A stretch of DNA of 64,000 nucleotides from Rhizobium sp. BK650 (GTDB lineage: Bacteria; Pseudomonadota; Alphaproteobacteria; Rhizobiales; Rhizobiaceae), in NCBI RefSeq assembly GCF_014195325.1, contig NZ_JACIBK010000005.1:62001-126000 (forward strand), read 5' to 3'. The translations under genes and the position numbers were made by a program. The notes below the pieces were generated by a model. That model was given only the letters and a program-made list of their open reading frames with translations. It searched no databases and was not told where the DNA came from. Position 1 is the stretch's first letter, and each line of letters begins with the position of its first letter. Positions 44,055 to 52,203 of this stretch are shown piece by piece.

Positions 44055-44858
44055 TCAGCTGAGATTCTTGAGGTAAAGCGAAAGCAGCTGTGTTTGCGAG
44101 GAGATGCCGAGCTTGCGATAGACGTTGCGGCGGTGAACCTTCACCGTCCCCGTCGAAATATTAAGCTTCAAACCGATCGATTCCGACGAATGGCCCTGCA
44201 GCACCAGCTCGACGATGGCCGTTTCCCTGCCCGTGAGGTTGAGGTCGCGCCAGACCGTATCGGCGCGCGCGATGGTCTCGCTTTTGCGGCGGCGCTTGCC
44301 TCTTGCGGCAAGCTGCGCGTCGAAGCGCGGCGCAAGTCCAGCCCAATAGTGTTTCACCATGTTCGCCACCAGCGGTTCGACCTTCTTCACCGTGGCGAAT
44401 TCGGCAGGCGGGAAAGCGCCGGTCTTCTCCCGCCGCATCAACGACAGGACAACGGTGATGTCGCCATCCACAGGCACGAAGAAGCCGATTTCCTCGGCAA
44501 GGCCGGTCTGGACGTAATAGGTGCGATAATATTCACTGGAGAAGAAACGGTCCGGCGCCAGCTCGCGCATCCGGAAGACGCCTTCACGACGTTCCCGAGC
44601 CGTGTGATAGAAGGGATCGAGTAGGTAGGGGCCTGCCTGGTAAAGGGTCACGAAAACAACGTGCTCGTCGCGGTCGAAGGTGCTGTAGAGATCGATCGGC
44701 CGCTCTTTTGCCCGATAGGCAAAGACGACGACATAGTCGAAGCGCACGAGTGCTGTCATCATCTGGCGGAACGTATCGCCGAACCCCGTATCCGTCATGG
44801 CGGGCTTGCCAACGGTGGCATTGAAGGCGGCAAACAGCGTCTCCAGGTCGATACTCAC
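44055..44858 (-). CDS. LuxR-type transcriptional regulator
   Basis: A 267-residue regulator with a C-terminal LuxR helix-turn-helix (LTGRETAIVELVLQGHSSES, LNISTGTVKVHRRNVYRKLG) covering the last 60 residues. The N-terminal 200 residues (LETLFAAFNATVGKP, FDYVVVFAYRAKERPIDLYS, FFVPVDGDITVVLSLM) have a GAF/autoinducer-domain-like alternation but lack clear acyl-homoserine-lactone signature residues. The GTG at 44858 has GGAAGGG upstream; a GTG at 44907-44909 in frame adds 17 residues and is possible. It is divergent from the PotABCD-like operon and very likely controls it, responding to an unknown ligand. Confidence 0.82.
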   Translation of the reverse strand: MSIDLETLFAAFNATVGKPAMTDTGFGDTFRQMMTALVRFDYVVVFAYRAKERPIDLYSTFDRDEHVVFVTLYQAGPYLLDPFYHTARERREGVFRMRELAPDRFFSSEYYRTYYVQTGLAEEIGFFVPVDGDITVVLSLMRREKTGAFPPAEFATVKKVEPLVANMVKHYWAGLAPRFDAQLAARGKRRRKSETIARADTVWRDLNLTGRETAIVELVLQGHSSESIGLKLNISTGTVKVHRRNVYRKLGISSQTQLLSLYLKNLS

Positions 44859-44947
44859 TAGCCCTTCCTCCCCGCCGTTGCGCCAAATTCGCCGAAACCG
44901 GATATACACCTTCCACGAAACAATGTGCGCCTAAATACCTCTCTCGG

Positions 44948-44957
44948 GGTATATACC
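44948..44957. promoter_or_regulatory. Candidate operator GGTATATACC
   Basis: A perfect 10-bp palindrome between the LuxR-type gene and the polyamine-type importer. A similar element, GGTGTATATCC on the minus strand, lies at 44900-44910, about 48 bases away. The TATA core could also be part of a -10 element. Confidence 0.35.
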
Positions 44958-45048
44958 GTGGAGGAAGCTCAGGCCTACTCTTTCCTTAACGACGGTGGCA
45001 ATAAGGCAGCGATAGACTGCCATTCCAAACCAACCGCAGGGAACAGAC

Positions 45049-46140
45049 GTGGCATCCGCTTCGACGAACGATATCGAATTCCGTTCGGTCACAAAGAACT
45101 ATGGCGCCGTGACCGCCGTGACGGACATTAATCTTACTGTGCCGAAGGGTGCCTTTCTGGCATTGCTCGGGCCGTCCGGCTGCGGCAAGACGACCTGCCT
45201 GCGCATGATCGGCGGCTTCGAACAGCCGAGCGAAGGCACGGTGCTGATCGACGGGCGCGAGATGAACGGAGTTCCGGCCTATCGCCGCCCGGTCAACATG
45301 GTCTTCCAGCACTACGCGCTGTTCCCGCACTTCAACGTCGAGCAGAACGTCGCCTATGGGCTCAAGCAGATGCGCCCAAAAATCGCGGCGAAGGAGATCG
45401 ACCGGCGCGTCGCCGAGGCGCTCGAAATGGTCCGGCTCGGCGGCTTTGCCAAGCGGCGCATCCATGAAATGTCGGGTGGGCAACAGCAGCGTGTGGCGCT
45501 TGCCCGAGCCATCGTCAACCGCCCTTCCGTATTGCTGCTCGACGAACCTCTGGCGGCACTCGACAAGAAGCTGCGCTCAGCCATGCAGATCGAGCTGCAG
45601 ACCCTGCAGCGTGAACTCGGCATCACCTTCGTCCTCGTCACCCACGACCAGGAAGAGGCGCTTTCGATGGCCGATGTCGTCTGTGTCATGAGTGCCGGCC
45701 GTATCCGTCAACTCGGCAGCCCGCAGGAAGTCTATGACCGCCCGGCAGATCTTTTCGTCGCCGATTTCGTCGGCAAGACGAACCGTATCGCCGCGGCAAT
45801 GGAAGCCGACGGTACGACCCTCAGGCTGGCGGATGGCTCAGCGATCGCCTCCGGCAAGCAGCTCGCGTCGGGCGAAGTCATCGCTGCTTTGCGCCCCGAG
45901 GCAATCCATCTGACGCGCAAGGCTGCGCCATCAGGCACGTCGTTCAAGGGAACCGTGACGCATCGGATTTTCCTCGGCTCGTCTGCCGAATATGCCGTCA
46001 GCGTACCGGGGCTCGGCGATTTCCTGATCACGGCCGACCGGCGCAGCATGAACGAGAGCGATCTCGTGGAGCCAGGCGAGGAAGTTTTCCTCGGTTTCGA
46101 CCCCGCCGCCATCCATGTCTTTCCAGCATCGAATGCATAA
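45049..46140 (+). CDS. ABC importer ATPase, PotA-like
   Basis: A 363-residue ATPase with an N-terminal nucleotide-binding domain and a C-terminal TOBE-type regulatory domain (about 280-360). Motifs: Walker [11 protein letters not shown]-loop [14 protein letters not shown], signature [15 protein letters not shown], Walker [14 protein letters not shown], switch VTHDQEEAL. The start is a GTG at 45049 (GTG GCA TCC), preceded by CAGGGAACAGAC. It is the first gene of a four-gene spermidine/putrescine-type operon followed by a dehydrogenase. Confidence 0.92.
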   Translation: MASASTNDIEFRSVTKNYGAVTAVTDINLTVPKGAFLALLGPSGCGKTTCLRMIGGFEQPSEGTVLIDGREMNGVPAYRRPVNMVFQHYALFPHFNVEQNVAYGLKQMRPKIAAKEIDRRVAEALEMVRLGGFAKRRIHEMSGGQQQRVALARAIVNRPSVLLLDEPLAALDKKLRSAMQIELQTLQRELGITFVLVTHDQEEALSMADVVCVMSAGRIRQLGSPQEVYDRPADLFVADFVGKTNRIAAAMEADGTTLRLADGSAIASGKQLASGEVIAALRPEAIHLTRKAAPSGTSFKGTVTHRIFLGSSAEYAVSVPGLGDFLITADRRSMNESDLVEPGEEVFLGFDPAAIHVFPASNA

Positions 46141-46162
46141 ACCAAAACAAGGGAACAGCATC

Positions 46163-47326
46163 ATGAGCAAGGATTATAAGGACAATCTACCCATTTCCGC
46201 CGAAGGTTTCATGGACGAATTCATGCGCCTGAAGCGGGGGTCCGTCAGCCGCCGACACTTCCTCGGCATTACTGGCCTCGGTCTTGCGACCGCCGTGCTG
46301 TCGCGCTTCCCGGGCGCGCTGTCGACGCCGGCCTATGCGGCCGAAGATCTGGGAACGCAGATGTCGATCGCCACATGGCCGAACTATCACGACCCGGCAA
46401 CATTCGAAAACTTCAAGGCAGCAACCGGCGTCGCTGTCGAAGTCAACGTCTTCGGCTCGAACGAGGAAATGCTTGCCAAGCTGCAGGCCGGCGCTTCCGG
46501 CTGGTCGCTCTTCGTGCCGACCAACTATACGATTTCGACCCATCACAAACTCGGCCTGATCGACGAACTCGATCTCTCGAAGATCCCGAATTTCAGCCAG
46601 GCAACCGAAAGCCCGCGCTTCACCAAGGAAGGCCAGATCGACGGCAAGACCTATGCCGTGCCGAAGAACTGGGGCACGACCGGTTTCTCCGTCAATACGT
46701 CCAAGATCAAGACCAAGCTTTCCAGCTGGAAGGACTTCTTCGAGATCGCCCAGACCGAAGCGGATGGCCGCGCCATGGTGCATGACTATCAGCTGACGAC
46801 GATCGGCAGCGCGCTTGTCGCGCTCGGCTACGACTTCAATTCGATCAAAGCTGACGAGCTTGCCAAGGCAGAAGAGCTGCTGATCAAGGTCAAGCCGCAT
46901 CTCTTCGCCATCAATTCCGACTATCAGCCGTCCATGCGCTCGACCGATGCATGGCTCACTATGTGCTGGACCAATGACGGGGCGCAGCTCAACCGCGACA
47001 TGCCGGAACTTGCCTATGTCCTCGGCACCGACGGCGGTGAAATCTGGACCGATTATTATGCGATCCCGAAGGATGCGCCCAACAAGGCCGCAGGTTACGC
47101 GTTGCTCAACTACCTGATGGACCCACAGAATGCGGTGAAGGAGCATATCGCCAACGGCGCACCGACCACCGACAGCCGCGTCATCGCGCTGCTGCCCAAG
47201 GAGGTCACGTCGAACAAGATCGTCTATCCGGACGAGGCGGCGCTGACACCGCTGGAATTCGGCGCCGCCGTGACACTTACCGATCCGGGCCGCGCCGAAC
47301 TGATGGCGCGCTTCAAGTCGGCGTAA
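46163..47326 (+). CDS. Periplasmic spermidine/putrescine-type binding protein, Tat signal
   Basis: A 387-residue PotD-like solute-binding protein. The N-terminus carries a twin-arginine motif (SVSRRHFLGITGLGLATAVL) about 28 residues in, cut near STPAYAAE. The mature part shows MSIATWPNYHDPATFENFKA, VEVNVFGSNEEMLAKLQAGA, YAVPKNWGTTGFSVNTSKI and YYAIPKDAPNKAAGYALLNY, standard for the family. The ATG at 46163 has AAGGG upstream. The ligand may be a polyamine or a related small cation; the family also includes binders of other compounds. It is followed by a strong hairpin before the permease genes. Confidence 0.9.
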   Translation: MSKDYKDNLPISAEGFMDEFMRLKRGSVSRRHFLGITGLGLATAVLSRFPGALSTPAYAAEDLGTQMSIATWPNYHDPATFENFKAATGVAVEVNVFGSNEEMLAKLQAGASGWSLFVPTNYTISTHHKLGLIDELDLSKIPNFSQATESPRFTKEGQIDGKTYAVPKNWGTTGFSVNTSKIKTKLSSWKDFFEIAQTEADGRAMVHDYQLTTIGSALVALGYDFNSIKADELAKAEELLIKVKPHLFAINSDYQPSMRSTDAWLTMCWTNDGAQLNRDMPELAYVLGTDGGEIWTDYYAIPKDAPNKAAGYALLNYLMDPQNAVKEHIANGAPTTDSRVIALLPKEVTSNKIVYPDEAALTPLEFGAAVTLTDPGRAELMARFKSA

Positions 47327-47340
47327 GTCTATCCTGCATC

Positions 47341-47374
47341 CCGGCTTCCCCCCGCCCTGCAGCGGGGAAGCCGG
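47341..47374 (+). repeat. Intra-operon GC-rich stem-loop after the binding-protein gene
   Basis: CCGGCTTCCCC pairs perfectly with GGGGAAGCCGG around a 12-base loop, between the binding-protein stop and the permease start. No T-run follows. Such hairpins downstream of binding-protein genes commonly stabilise that part of the mRNA or attenuate read-through, which would give more binding protein than permease. Confidence 0.65.
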
Positions 47375-47409
47375 TTCAGCTTCCTGATCCGGTGGATGAA
47401 GACCAAGCC

Positions 47410-48276
47410 ATGCCCCTGCCCCACGCCACCAAACGGCGCCTGATCACCGCGGCCCTCGTCGGCCCGGCCAGTGTCTGGCTTTTCGTCTTCCTGGTGCTGC
47501 CCTTTATCGCGATCATCATCTTCGCCTTTGGCGAACGGGCGCCGGAAGGCGGCTATCAGGCGGCTTTTACCTTCGAACAGTTCGCCAATCTCGGCGCGCG
47601 CTCGGCGGCCTTCGTCAATACGCTGATCCTGGCGCCGATCGGTGCGGCAGCCTGCCTCATCGTTGCCTACCCGGTCGCCTATTATCTTGCGGTCAAGGCG
47701 AGCCCGCAGCGCCGGCTGCTGCTCGTCTCTCTTGTCGTCGTGCCCTTTTGGACCAGCCTTTTGGTGCGCACCTATGCCTGGATGTATCTGCTTGGTGCGC
47801 GCGGTATTCCGCACCTGCTCGAATTCGCCGGCATTGAAAATGTCAGGCTGATCAATACACCCGGCGCCGTGCTGCTTGGCATCGTCTACGGCTATCTGCC
47901 GCTGATGATCATGCCGATCTATGTGAGTCTCGAAAAACTGGATCGCCGATTGCTCGAAGCCTCGGCCGATCTCGGTGCTAAGCCGATCTCGACGTTTTTC
48001 GGCATCACTCTGCCGCTATCGCTTCCGGGCGTGATGACAGGCGTTGCGCTGGTCACGATCCTGCTTCTCGGGGAATATCTGATCCCGCAGCTACTCGGCG
48101 GCGGCAAGGTCTTCTTCATCGGCAATGCGCTTGTCGATCTCTTCCTGCAGTCGCGCAACTGGCCTTTCGGATCAGCGATTGCCGTCACACTGGTTGCGGT
48201 CGTTGTCATCGTGTTGCTTGTTGCCATGCGCATTGCCTGGCGCGTTGCCGGTACCCGGCAGGTGGATCTCATCTGA
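47410..48276 (+). CDS. ABC permease, PotB-like
   Basis: A 288-residue permease with about six membrane segments, starting MPLPHATKRRLITAALVGPA. It has PFWTSLLVRTYAWMYLLG and the ATPase-contact loop EASADLGAKPISTFFGITLPL. An in-frame GTG at 47392 is an alternative start; no strong ribosome binding site was seen for either. It ends in a TGATG overlap with the partner permease. Confidence 0.9.
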   Translation: MPLPHATKRRLITAALVGPASVWLFVFLVLPFIAIIIFAFGERAPEGGYQAAFTFEQFANLGARSAAFVNTLILAPIGAAACLIVAYPVAYYLAVKASPQRRLLLVSLVVVPFWTSLLVRTYAWMYLLGARGIPHLLEFAGIENVRLINTPGAVLLGIVYGYLPLMIMPIYVSLEKLDRRLLEASADLGAKPISTFFGITLPLSLPGVMTGVALVTILLLGEYLIPQLLGGGKVFFIGNALVDLFLQSRNWPFGSAIAVTLVAVVVIVLLVAMRIAWRVAGTRQVDLI

Positions 48277-49088
48277 TGCGCGCGCTCGTCACGTCCGTCT
48301 ATCTGTTCCTCTATACGCCGATTGCGCTCGTCGTGCTTTTCTCCTTCAATGCGGGCCGCAATGCCAGCGAGTTCACCGGCTTTTCGACGCAATGGTATGG
48401 CCGGGCGCTGTCGAATACGTTCCTGATGGAAGCGCTGCGCAACAGCCTGATCATCGCGCTCACCAGCGCCGCGCTGGCAGCGATCTTCGGCACCATGGCT
48501 GCCATCGGTATGGAACGGCTCGGCGCCCGCACGCGCGCGGTCTTCGACGGGCTCTTTGCGGCGGCGATCGTCGTGCCGGGTGTTGTCATCGGCATCGCGA
48601 CGCTTGTTGCCCTCGTCGAGGTCTTCGGCTTCATCAACCCCGTCATCGCCGCCCTCTGGCCGGGCGATCAGCCTCCGAAGCTCGCGCTCGGTTACGGCTC
48701 GATCATTGCCGCGCACGGGCTCTTCACCATGGCGCTGGTGACAATGATCGTGAAAGCACGTATCGCGAGCCTCGGACGTGATATCGTCGAGGCCTCCAGC
48801 GATCTCTATGCGACGCCATTCACAACATTCCGGCAAATCGTACTGCCGCAGATCATGCCGTCGATCCTGGCGGGGTTTCTGCTCGCCTTCACCTTTTCCT
48901 TTGACGATTTCATCATCGCCTTCTTCGTGGCCGGCTCGAACACGACGCTGCCGATCTATGTCTTCGCCTCCATTCGCCGCGGCGTGACGCCTGAAATCAA
49001 TGCGATCGCGACGATGGTGCTCGTCGCCTCGCTCGTCCTTATTTTCATCGCGCGTTTCCTGATGCGTGAAAAGACAACGACAAACTAA
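48276..49088 (+). CDS. ABC permease, PotC-like
   Basis: A 270-residue permease with about six membrane segments. Landmarks are LFSFNAGRNASEFTGFSTQW near the N-terminus, the coupling loop EASSDLYATPFTTFRQIVLPQ, and FAFTFSFDDFIIAFF, which is very typical of PotC. The ATG overlaps the PotB-like stop by one base. The gene is followed after 13 bases by a short-chain dehydrogenase. Confidence 0.92.
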   Translation: MRALVTSVYLFLYTPIALVVLFSFNAGRNASEFTGFSTQWYGRALSNTFLMEALRNSLIIALTSAALAAIFGTMAAIGMERLGARTRAVFDGLFAAAIVVPGVVIGIATLVALVEVFGFINPVIAALWPGDQPPKLALGYGSIIAAHGLFTMALVTMIVKARIASLGRDIVEASSDLYATPFTTFRQIVLPQIMPSILAGFLLAFTFSFDDFIIAFFVAGSNTTLPIYVFASIRRGVTPEINAIATMVLVASLVLIFIARFLMREKTTTN

Positions 49089-49101
49089 CCGGGGAAATGC
49101 C

Positions 49102-49863
49102 ATGATATTGAGAGATCGCGTTGCTATCGTTACGGGCGCAGGCTCTGGCATCGGTCGGGCCGGCGCGCAGACCATGGCGCGCGAAGGCGCCCATGTCGTC
49201 GTTGCCGATATCAACTTGGCGAATGCCGAAGAGACGGTCGAGCTGATTGCCGAGGCCGGCGGAAGTGCCGAAAGCCTGGTGGTCGACGTCACCGACGACA
49301 GGGCGCTCCAAACCGGCATAGCCGACACTGCCGCACGCCTCGGCCGCATCGACATTCTGCACAATCACGCAGGCGCGCAGGTCTCCGGAAATCTCGAGCA
49401 GGTCGCCATCGATGGCTTCGACAAGTCCTGGAGCCTGAATGTGCGGGCGCATTTCATGGCGGCGCGTTTCGTCATGCCGATCATGAAGGAAGCCGGCAAA
49501 GGCGTCATCCTGAACACGTCCTCATCGTCAGGTGTGCTCTACGACCGCGAAATGATCGCCTATACGACGACCAAACATGCGGTCATCGCCATGACCCGGC
49601 AGATGGCCGGCGACTATGCAAAATTCGGCGTCCGCGTGAATGCGCTTTGCCCAGGATGGGTCGATACGCCGTTCAACGAACCGTTCATCGCCCAGATGGG
49701 CGGGCGGGACGCGATCGAATCCTATATCGCCGAGAAAGTGCCCCTCCGCCGCTGGGCTGACGTATCGGAGATTGCCGAGCCGATCCTGTTCCTGGTTTCG
49801 GACCGCTCGTCCTACATGACGGGGCAGATCCTCGTCGTCGACGGCGGTGAGACCGTCGTCTAG
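49102..49863 (+). CDS. Short-chain dehydrogenase/reductase (classical SDR)
   Basis: A 253-residue NAD(P)-dependent dehydrogenase. It shows the cofactor motif TGAGSGIGRAG, LHNHAGAQVSG (the NNAG position, here NHAG), the catalytic Ser and Tyr-x3-Lys in NTSSSSGVLYDREMIAYTTTK, and LCPGWVDTP. The ATG at 49102 has GGGGA upstream; a frame from 49066 overlaps the permease. As the last gene of the Pot-like operon it may oxidise the imported substrate or its product. Its stop overlaps the convergent zinc-dehydrogenase stop in CTAG at 49860-49863. Confidence 0.9.
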   Translation: MILRDRVAIVTGAGSGIGRAGAQTMAREGAHVVVADINLANAEETVELIAEAGGSAESLVVDVTDDRALQTGIADTAARLGRIDILHNHAGAQVSGNLEQVAIDGFDKSWSLNVRAHFMAARFVMPIMKEAGKGVILNTSSSSGVLYDREMIAYTTTKHAVIAMTRQMAGDYAKFGVRVNALCPGWVDTPFNEPFIAQMGGRDAIESYIAEKVPLRRWADVSEIAEPILFLVSDRSSYMTGQILVVDGGETVV

Positions 49864-50903
49864 GCTGACGGAAACGTCAGTTGCACCTTGCAGGCTAGTG
49901 AACGATCACCGGCAATTTCAAAGGCTGTTACGGCCTCGTCAAGTGGAAGATTGTGGCTGATGATCGGCCGCACGTCGATCTTCCGGCGCGAGATCAGGTC
50001 GACAGCAACAGCGAATTCCTCGTGGAAGCGCTGCGTTCCATGGAGGTGCAACTCCTTGCCGACGATCGCGTTGAGAGGTATCGGCACATCCCCGGAGACG
50101 CCGACCTGGACGATGGTGCCACGCGGCCGGATGGAGGCAATCGCGCCATGGATAGCCGGAGCCGCCGCAGAACATTCAAACACAAGATCGAAATAACCCT
50201 TCCCGGCCTGGAATTCGCTAAGCGACGCTGCGCCCCTCGCCACATTGATCATTCGGCTCGCACCCATCGCCTTCGCTCGGGCAAGCGCTGCATCGGCGAG
50301 GTCAGTGACGACGATTTCGCTTGCCGCGAAATGGCTGGCGACTGCGACCATCAGCGAGCCGATCGGTCCGGCGCCGGTCACAAGAACTTTCTTGCCGGCA
50401 ATTCCAGGCGCACGCGATGCGGCATGCAGACAGACGGACAGAGGCTCGCTGCACGCCGCTTCTGCAGGCGTCGTCGCAACTCCGACTTCAACGCATTGCC
50501 TTTCCGGCACCAACAGCCATTCGCGGAACATGCCCTGCTCATGCGGCAGGCGCATAGCGCTGCCCATGAAGCGCATCTCCAGGCAGTGGATCGGCATGCC
50601 GATCTTGCAATATTCGCACGCGCCGCAAGGCTGGCTCGGATTGACGGCAACCAGGGTGCCGGTTTTCAGCGTGACACCTTCACCTGCCAGTTCCACCGTT
50701 CCTGATGCTTCGTGGCCTGGTATCATCGGCTCACGGACCCTAACCGGACCGAAGCCGCCATCCTGATAATAGTGCAGGTCGGAGCCGCAGATGCCTGCGG
50801 CCGCCATTTTCAAAAGCACCTCGCCCGGACCGGGAGCTGCAACCGGAGCCGTCTCGATCCGCAGATCTTTCTTTGCATAAAGCCGTGCCAAACGGGTCTG
50901 CAT
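49860..50903 (-). CDS. Zinc-dependent medium-chain dehydrogenase (L-idonate 5-dehydrogenase-like)
   Basis: A 347-residue MDR-family enzyme. Catalytic zinc ligands appear in GICGSDLHYYQDGGFG and PGHEASGTV; the structural zinc cluster is in NPSQPCGACEYCKIGMPIHC; the cofactor motif is VTGAGPIGSLMVAVASHF. The sequence is closest in character to L-idonate 5-dehydrogenase, which oxidises a polyol acid at C5; other polyols remain possible. AGGAGG lies five bases before the ATG at 50903 (a tandem ATG at 50906 is only two bases from it). It is preceded by a truncated Ldh2-type gene in the same direction. Confidence 0.88.
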   Translation of the reverse strand: MQTRLARLYAKKDLRIETAPVAAPGPGEVLLKMAAAGICGSDLHYYQDGGFGPVRVREPMIPGHEASGTVELAGEGVTLKTGTLVAVNPSQPCGACEYCKIGMPIHCLEMRFMGSAMRLPHEQGMFREWLLVPERQCVEVGVATTPAEAACSEPLSVCLHAASRAPGIAGKKVLVTGAGPIGSLMVAVASHFAASEIVVTDLADAALARAKAMGASRMINVARGAASLSEFQAGKGYFDLVFECSAAAPAIHGAIASIRPRGTIVQVGVSGDVPIPLNAIVGKELHLHGTQRFHEEFAVAVDLISRRKIDVRPIISHNLPLDEAVTAFEIAGDRSLACKVQLTFPSA

Positions 50904-50912
50904 CATATCCTC

Positions 50913-51140
50913 CTACTTGCGATCTGTAGGAACGGAGCTGATGAGGATCAATCCGTTCACATAGTCAGGACAGAGTACCATGGCTATAGATCCTACAGCG
51001 GTTCCATGCGGCATTCCCCGTGTCGCTGCATCCGCCGTCTCCTGGTCTGTGCCGTCGGCGAGGAAGGCTCGTCGGCAGAAATCCTCAATCGATGCCAGAG
51101 GTGCCAGGCAACCACTGTGGTTTTTGCCGTCGCTCGTCAC
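50913..51140 (-). pseudogene. N-terminal remnant of an Ldh2/MDH2-family dehydrogenase
   Basis: The frame from a GTG at 51140 to the stop at 50913 gives 75 residues. LASIEDFCRRAFLADGTDQE and ETADAATRGMPHGTAVG resemble the N-terminus of malate/L-lactate/ureidoglycolate-type dehydrogenases (helix, then AD-AATR-MHGT--G). The usual DSHGV-type active-site segment is lost, being replaced by GSIAMVLCPDYVNGL, and about 250 further residues are missing. The remnant ends 10 bases before the zinc dehydrogenase, so an ancestral operon probably carried both. It appears to be a decayed gene; an expressed short peptide is unlikely. Confidence 0.45.
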
Positions 51141-51246
51141 AGACTTTAAATCCGTTGATGGGGATCGTCTGCAGATTCTAGCGCGACGACGAGAAGATTC
51201 GATGGCCGGATCGCGCTCGAGCCACACTTCATCCAAACGTAAAATG

Positions 51247-52101
51247 TCACAGCCTGCCGAGCGACAAGCGGAACTGCCGGGGTGTCGTGCCGGTCCGCTG
51301 CTTGAAGATGTCGTAGAACCGGCTGCTGGAGCCGAAGCCGCAGTCGAGGGCAATCTGCAGGATCGAATCCTCCGTTTCCGCCAGCCGCTGCATCGCTCGC
51401 GCGAGGCGATAGCGTGTCAGATATTCCATTACCGAAATGCCAAGCACATCGCGAAACGCCCGGTTGGCAGTGGTTGGATGGACATTGGCGCGCCTTCCAA
51501 GATCCGCAAGGCTGAGCGGTTCGCAAAAATGCCGGTTGATCAGGTCGGTCAGCACCTCTGAGTGGCGGATGGCGGGACTTACCGGCGTCGCAGCGGCTGC
51601 AACGGACGAGCCCCGATTGTCGGCGTGATCGAGGATGAGCCTGCGCACCTTAAGCTTAACCTCTTCGGCGACCAGCTGACACCGGACGGGATCACCCCTA
51701 ACCCATTCCTCGGCCCAGGCAGAAACGGTGAGCGGCGTCTCCTCCCGGCAGCGCGGTTCGACCACGAAGGCGCCCTGCATGATCGCCTGTCTCGCCTTCT
51801 TGTCGATGGAAAGCGCAAGAAAGTCGACGAGCGGAAGGTAGATGCAGATGAGCGGCGCCTGCGGCGTTACCACGATTGTCTGGTGGGGGATAGCCGCCCA
51901 GAAGAGGACAAGACGCCCGGCTTCGACCCGCTCCTGCCGACCATTGAAGAGGTAGGTCATCGCCCCATCGAGAAGCAGATTGATCTCGACATGATCGTGC
52001 CAGTGCGCTGCACTCATGGCATCGGCCGTGTGGCATTCGATCAGGAAGCTCCGCGGCGATCCGGCCCACTCGGCGCTCTTGCTGAAATGATCGTCCCTCA
52101 T
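51247..52101 (-). CDS. AraC-family transcriptional regulator
   Basis: A 284-residue regulator. The N-terminal cupin-like effector domain (about 20-115) shows AAHWHDHVEINLLLDGAMTY and ERVEAGRLVLFWAAIPHQTI. The C-terminal double helix-turn-helix (about 185-284) has LADLGRRANVHPTTANRAFR and LQIALDCGFGSSSRFYDIFK with RTGTTPRQFR, the strict AraC pattern. The same frame runs on upstream for another ~490 codons antisense to the glycosidase gene, which is spurious. Divergent from the GH4 glycosidase with about 100 bases between starts, so it probably activates that gene in response to its sugar. Confidence 0.9.
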   Translation of the reverse strand: MRDDHFSKSAEWAGSPRSFLIECHTADAMSAAHWHDHVEINLLLDGAMTYLFNGRQERVEAGRLVLFWAAIPHQTIVVTPQAPLICIYLPLVDFLALSIDKKARQAIMQGAFVVEPRCREETPLTVSAWAEEWVRGDPVRCQLVAEEVKLKVRRLILDHADNRGSSVAAAATPVSPAIRHSEVLTDLINRHFCEPLSLADLGRRANVHPTTANRAFRDVLGISVMEYLTRYRLARAMQRLAETEDSILQIALDCGFGSSSRFYDIFKQRTGTTPRQFRLSLGRL

Positions 52102-52203
52102 GCATCCAACGCTTCGATCCGGGAATATTCGCTTCAATAGCAGGAAGAAAATCTGATTTGGAAGAGGCACCAGTATGACACTTTTAGTTTGTGGGAGACC
52201 GAA

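Noticed and set aside
47919..49364. 481-codon open frame on the minus strand
   Set aside because: It spans two permease genes and the start of the SDR gene in antisense; the composition (Arg/Asp/Glu/Gly runs) is typical of antisense GC-rich frames.
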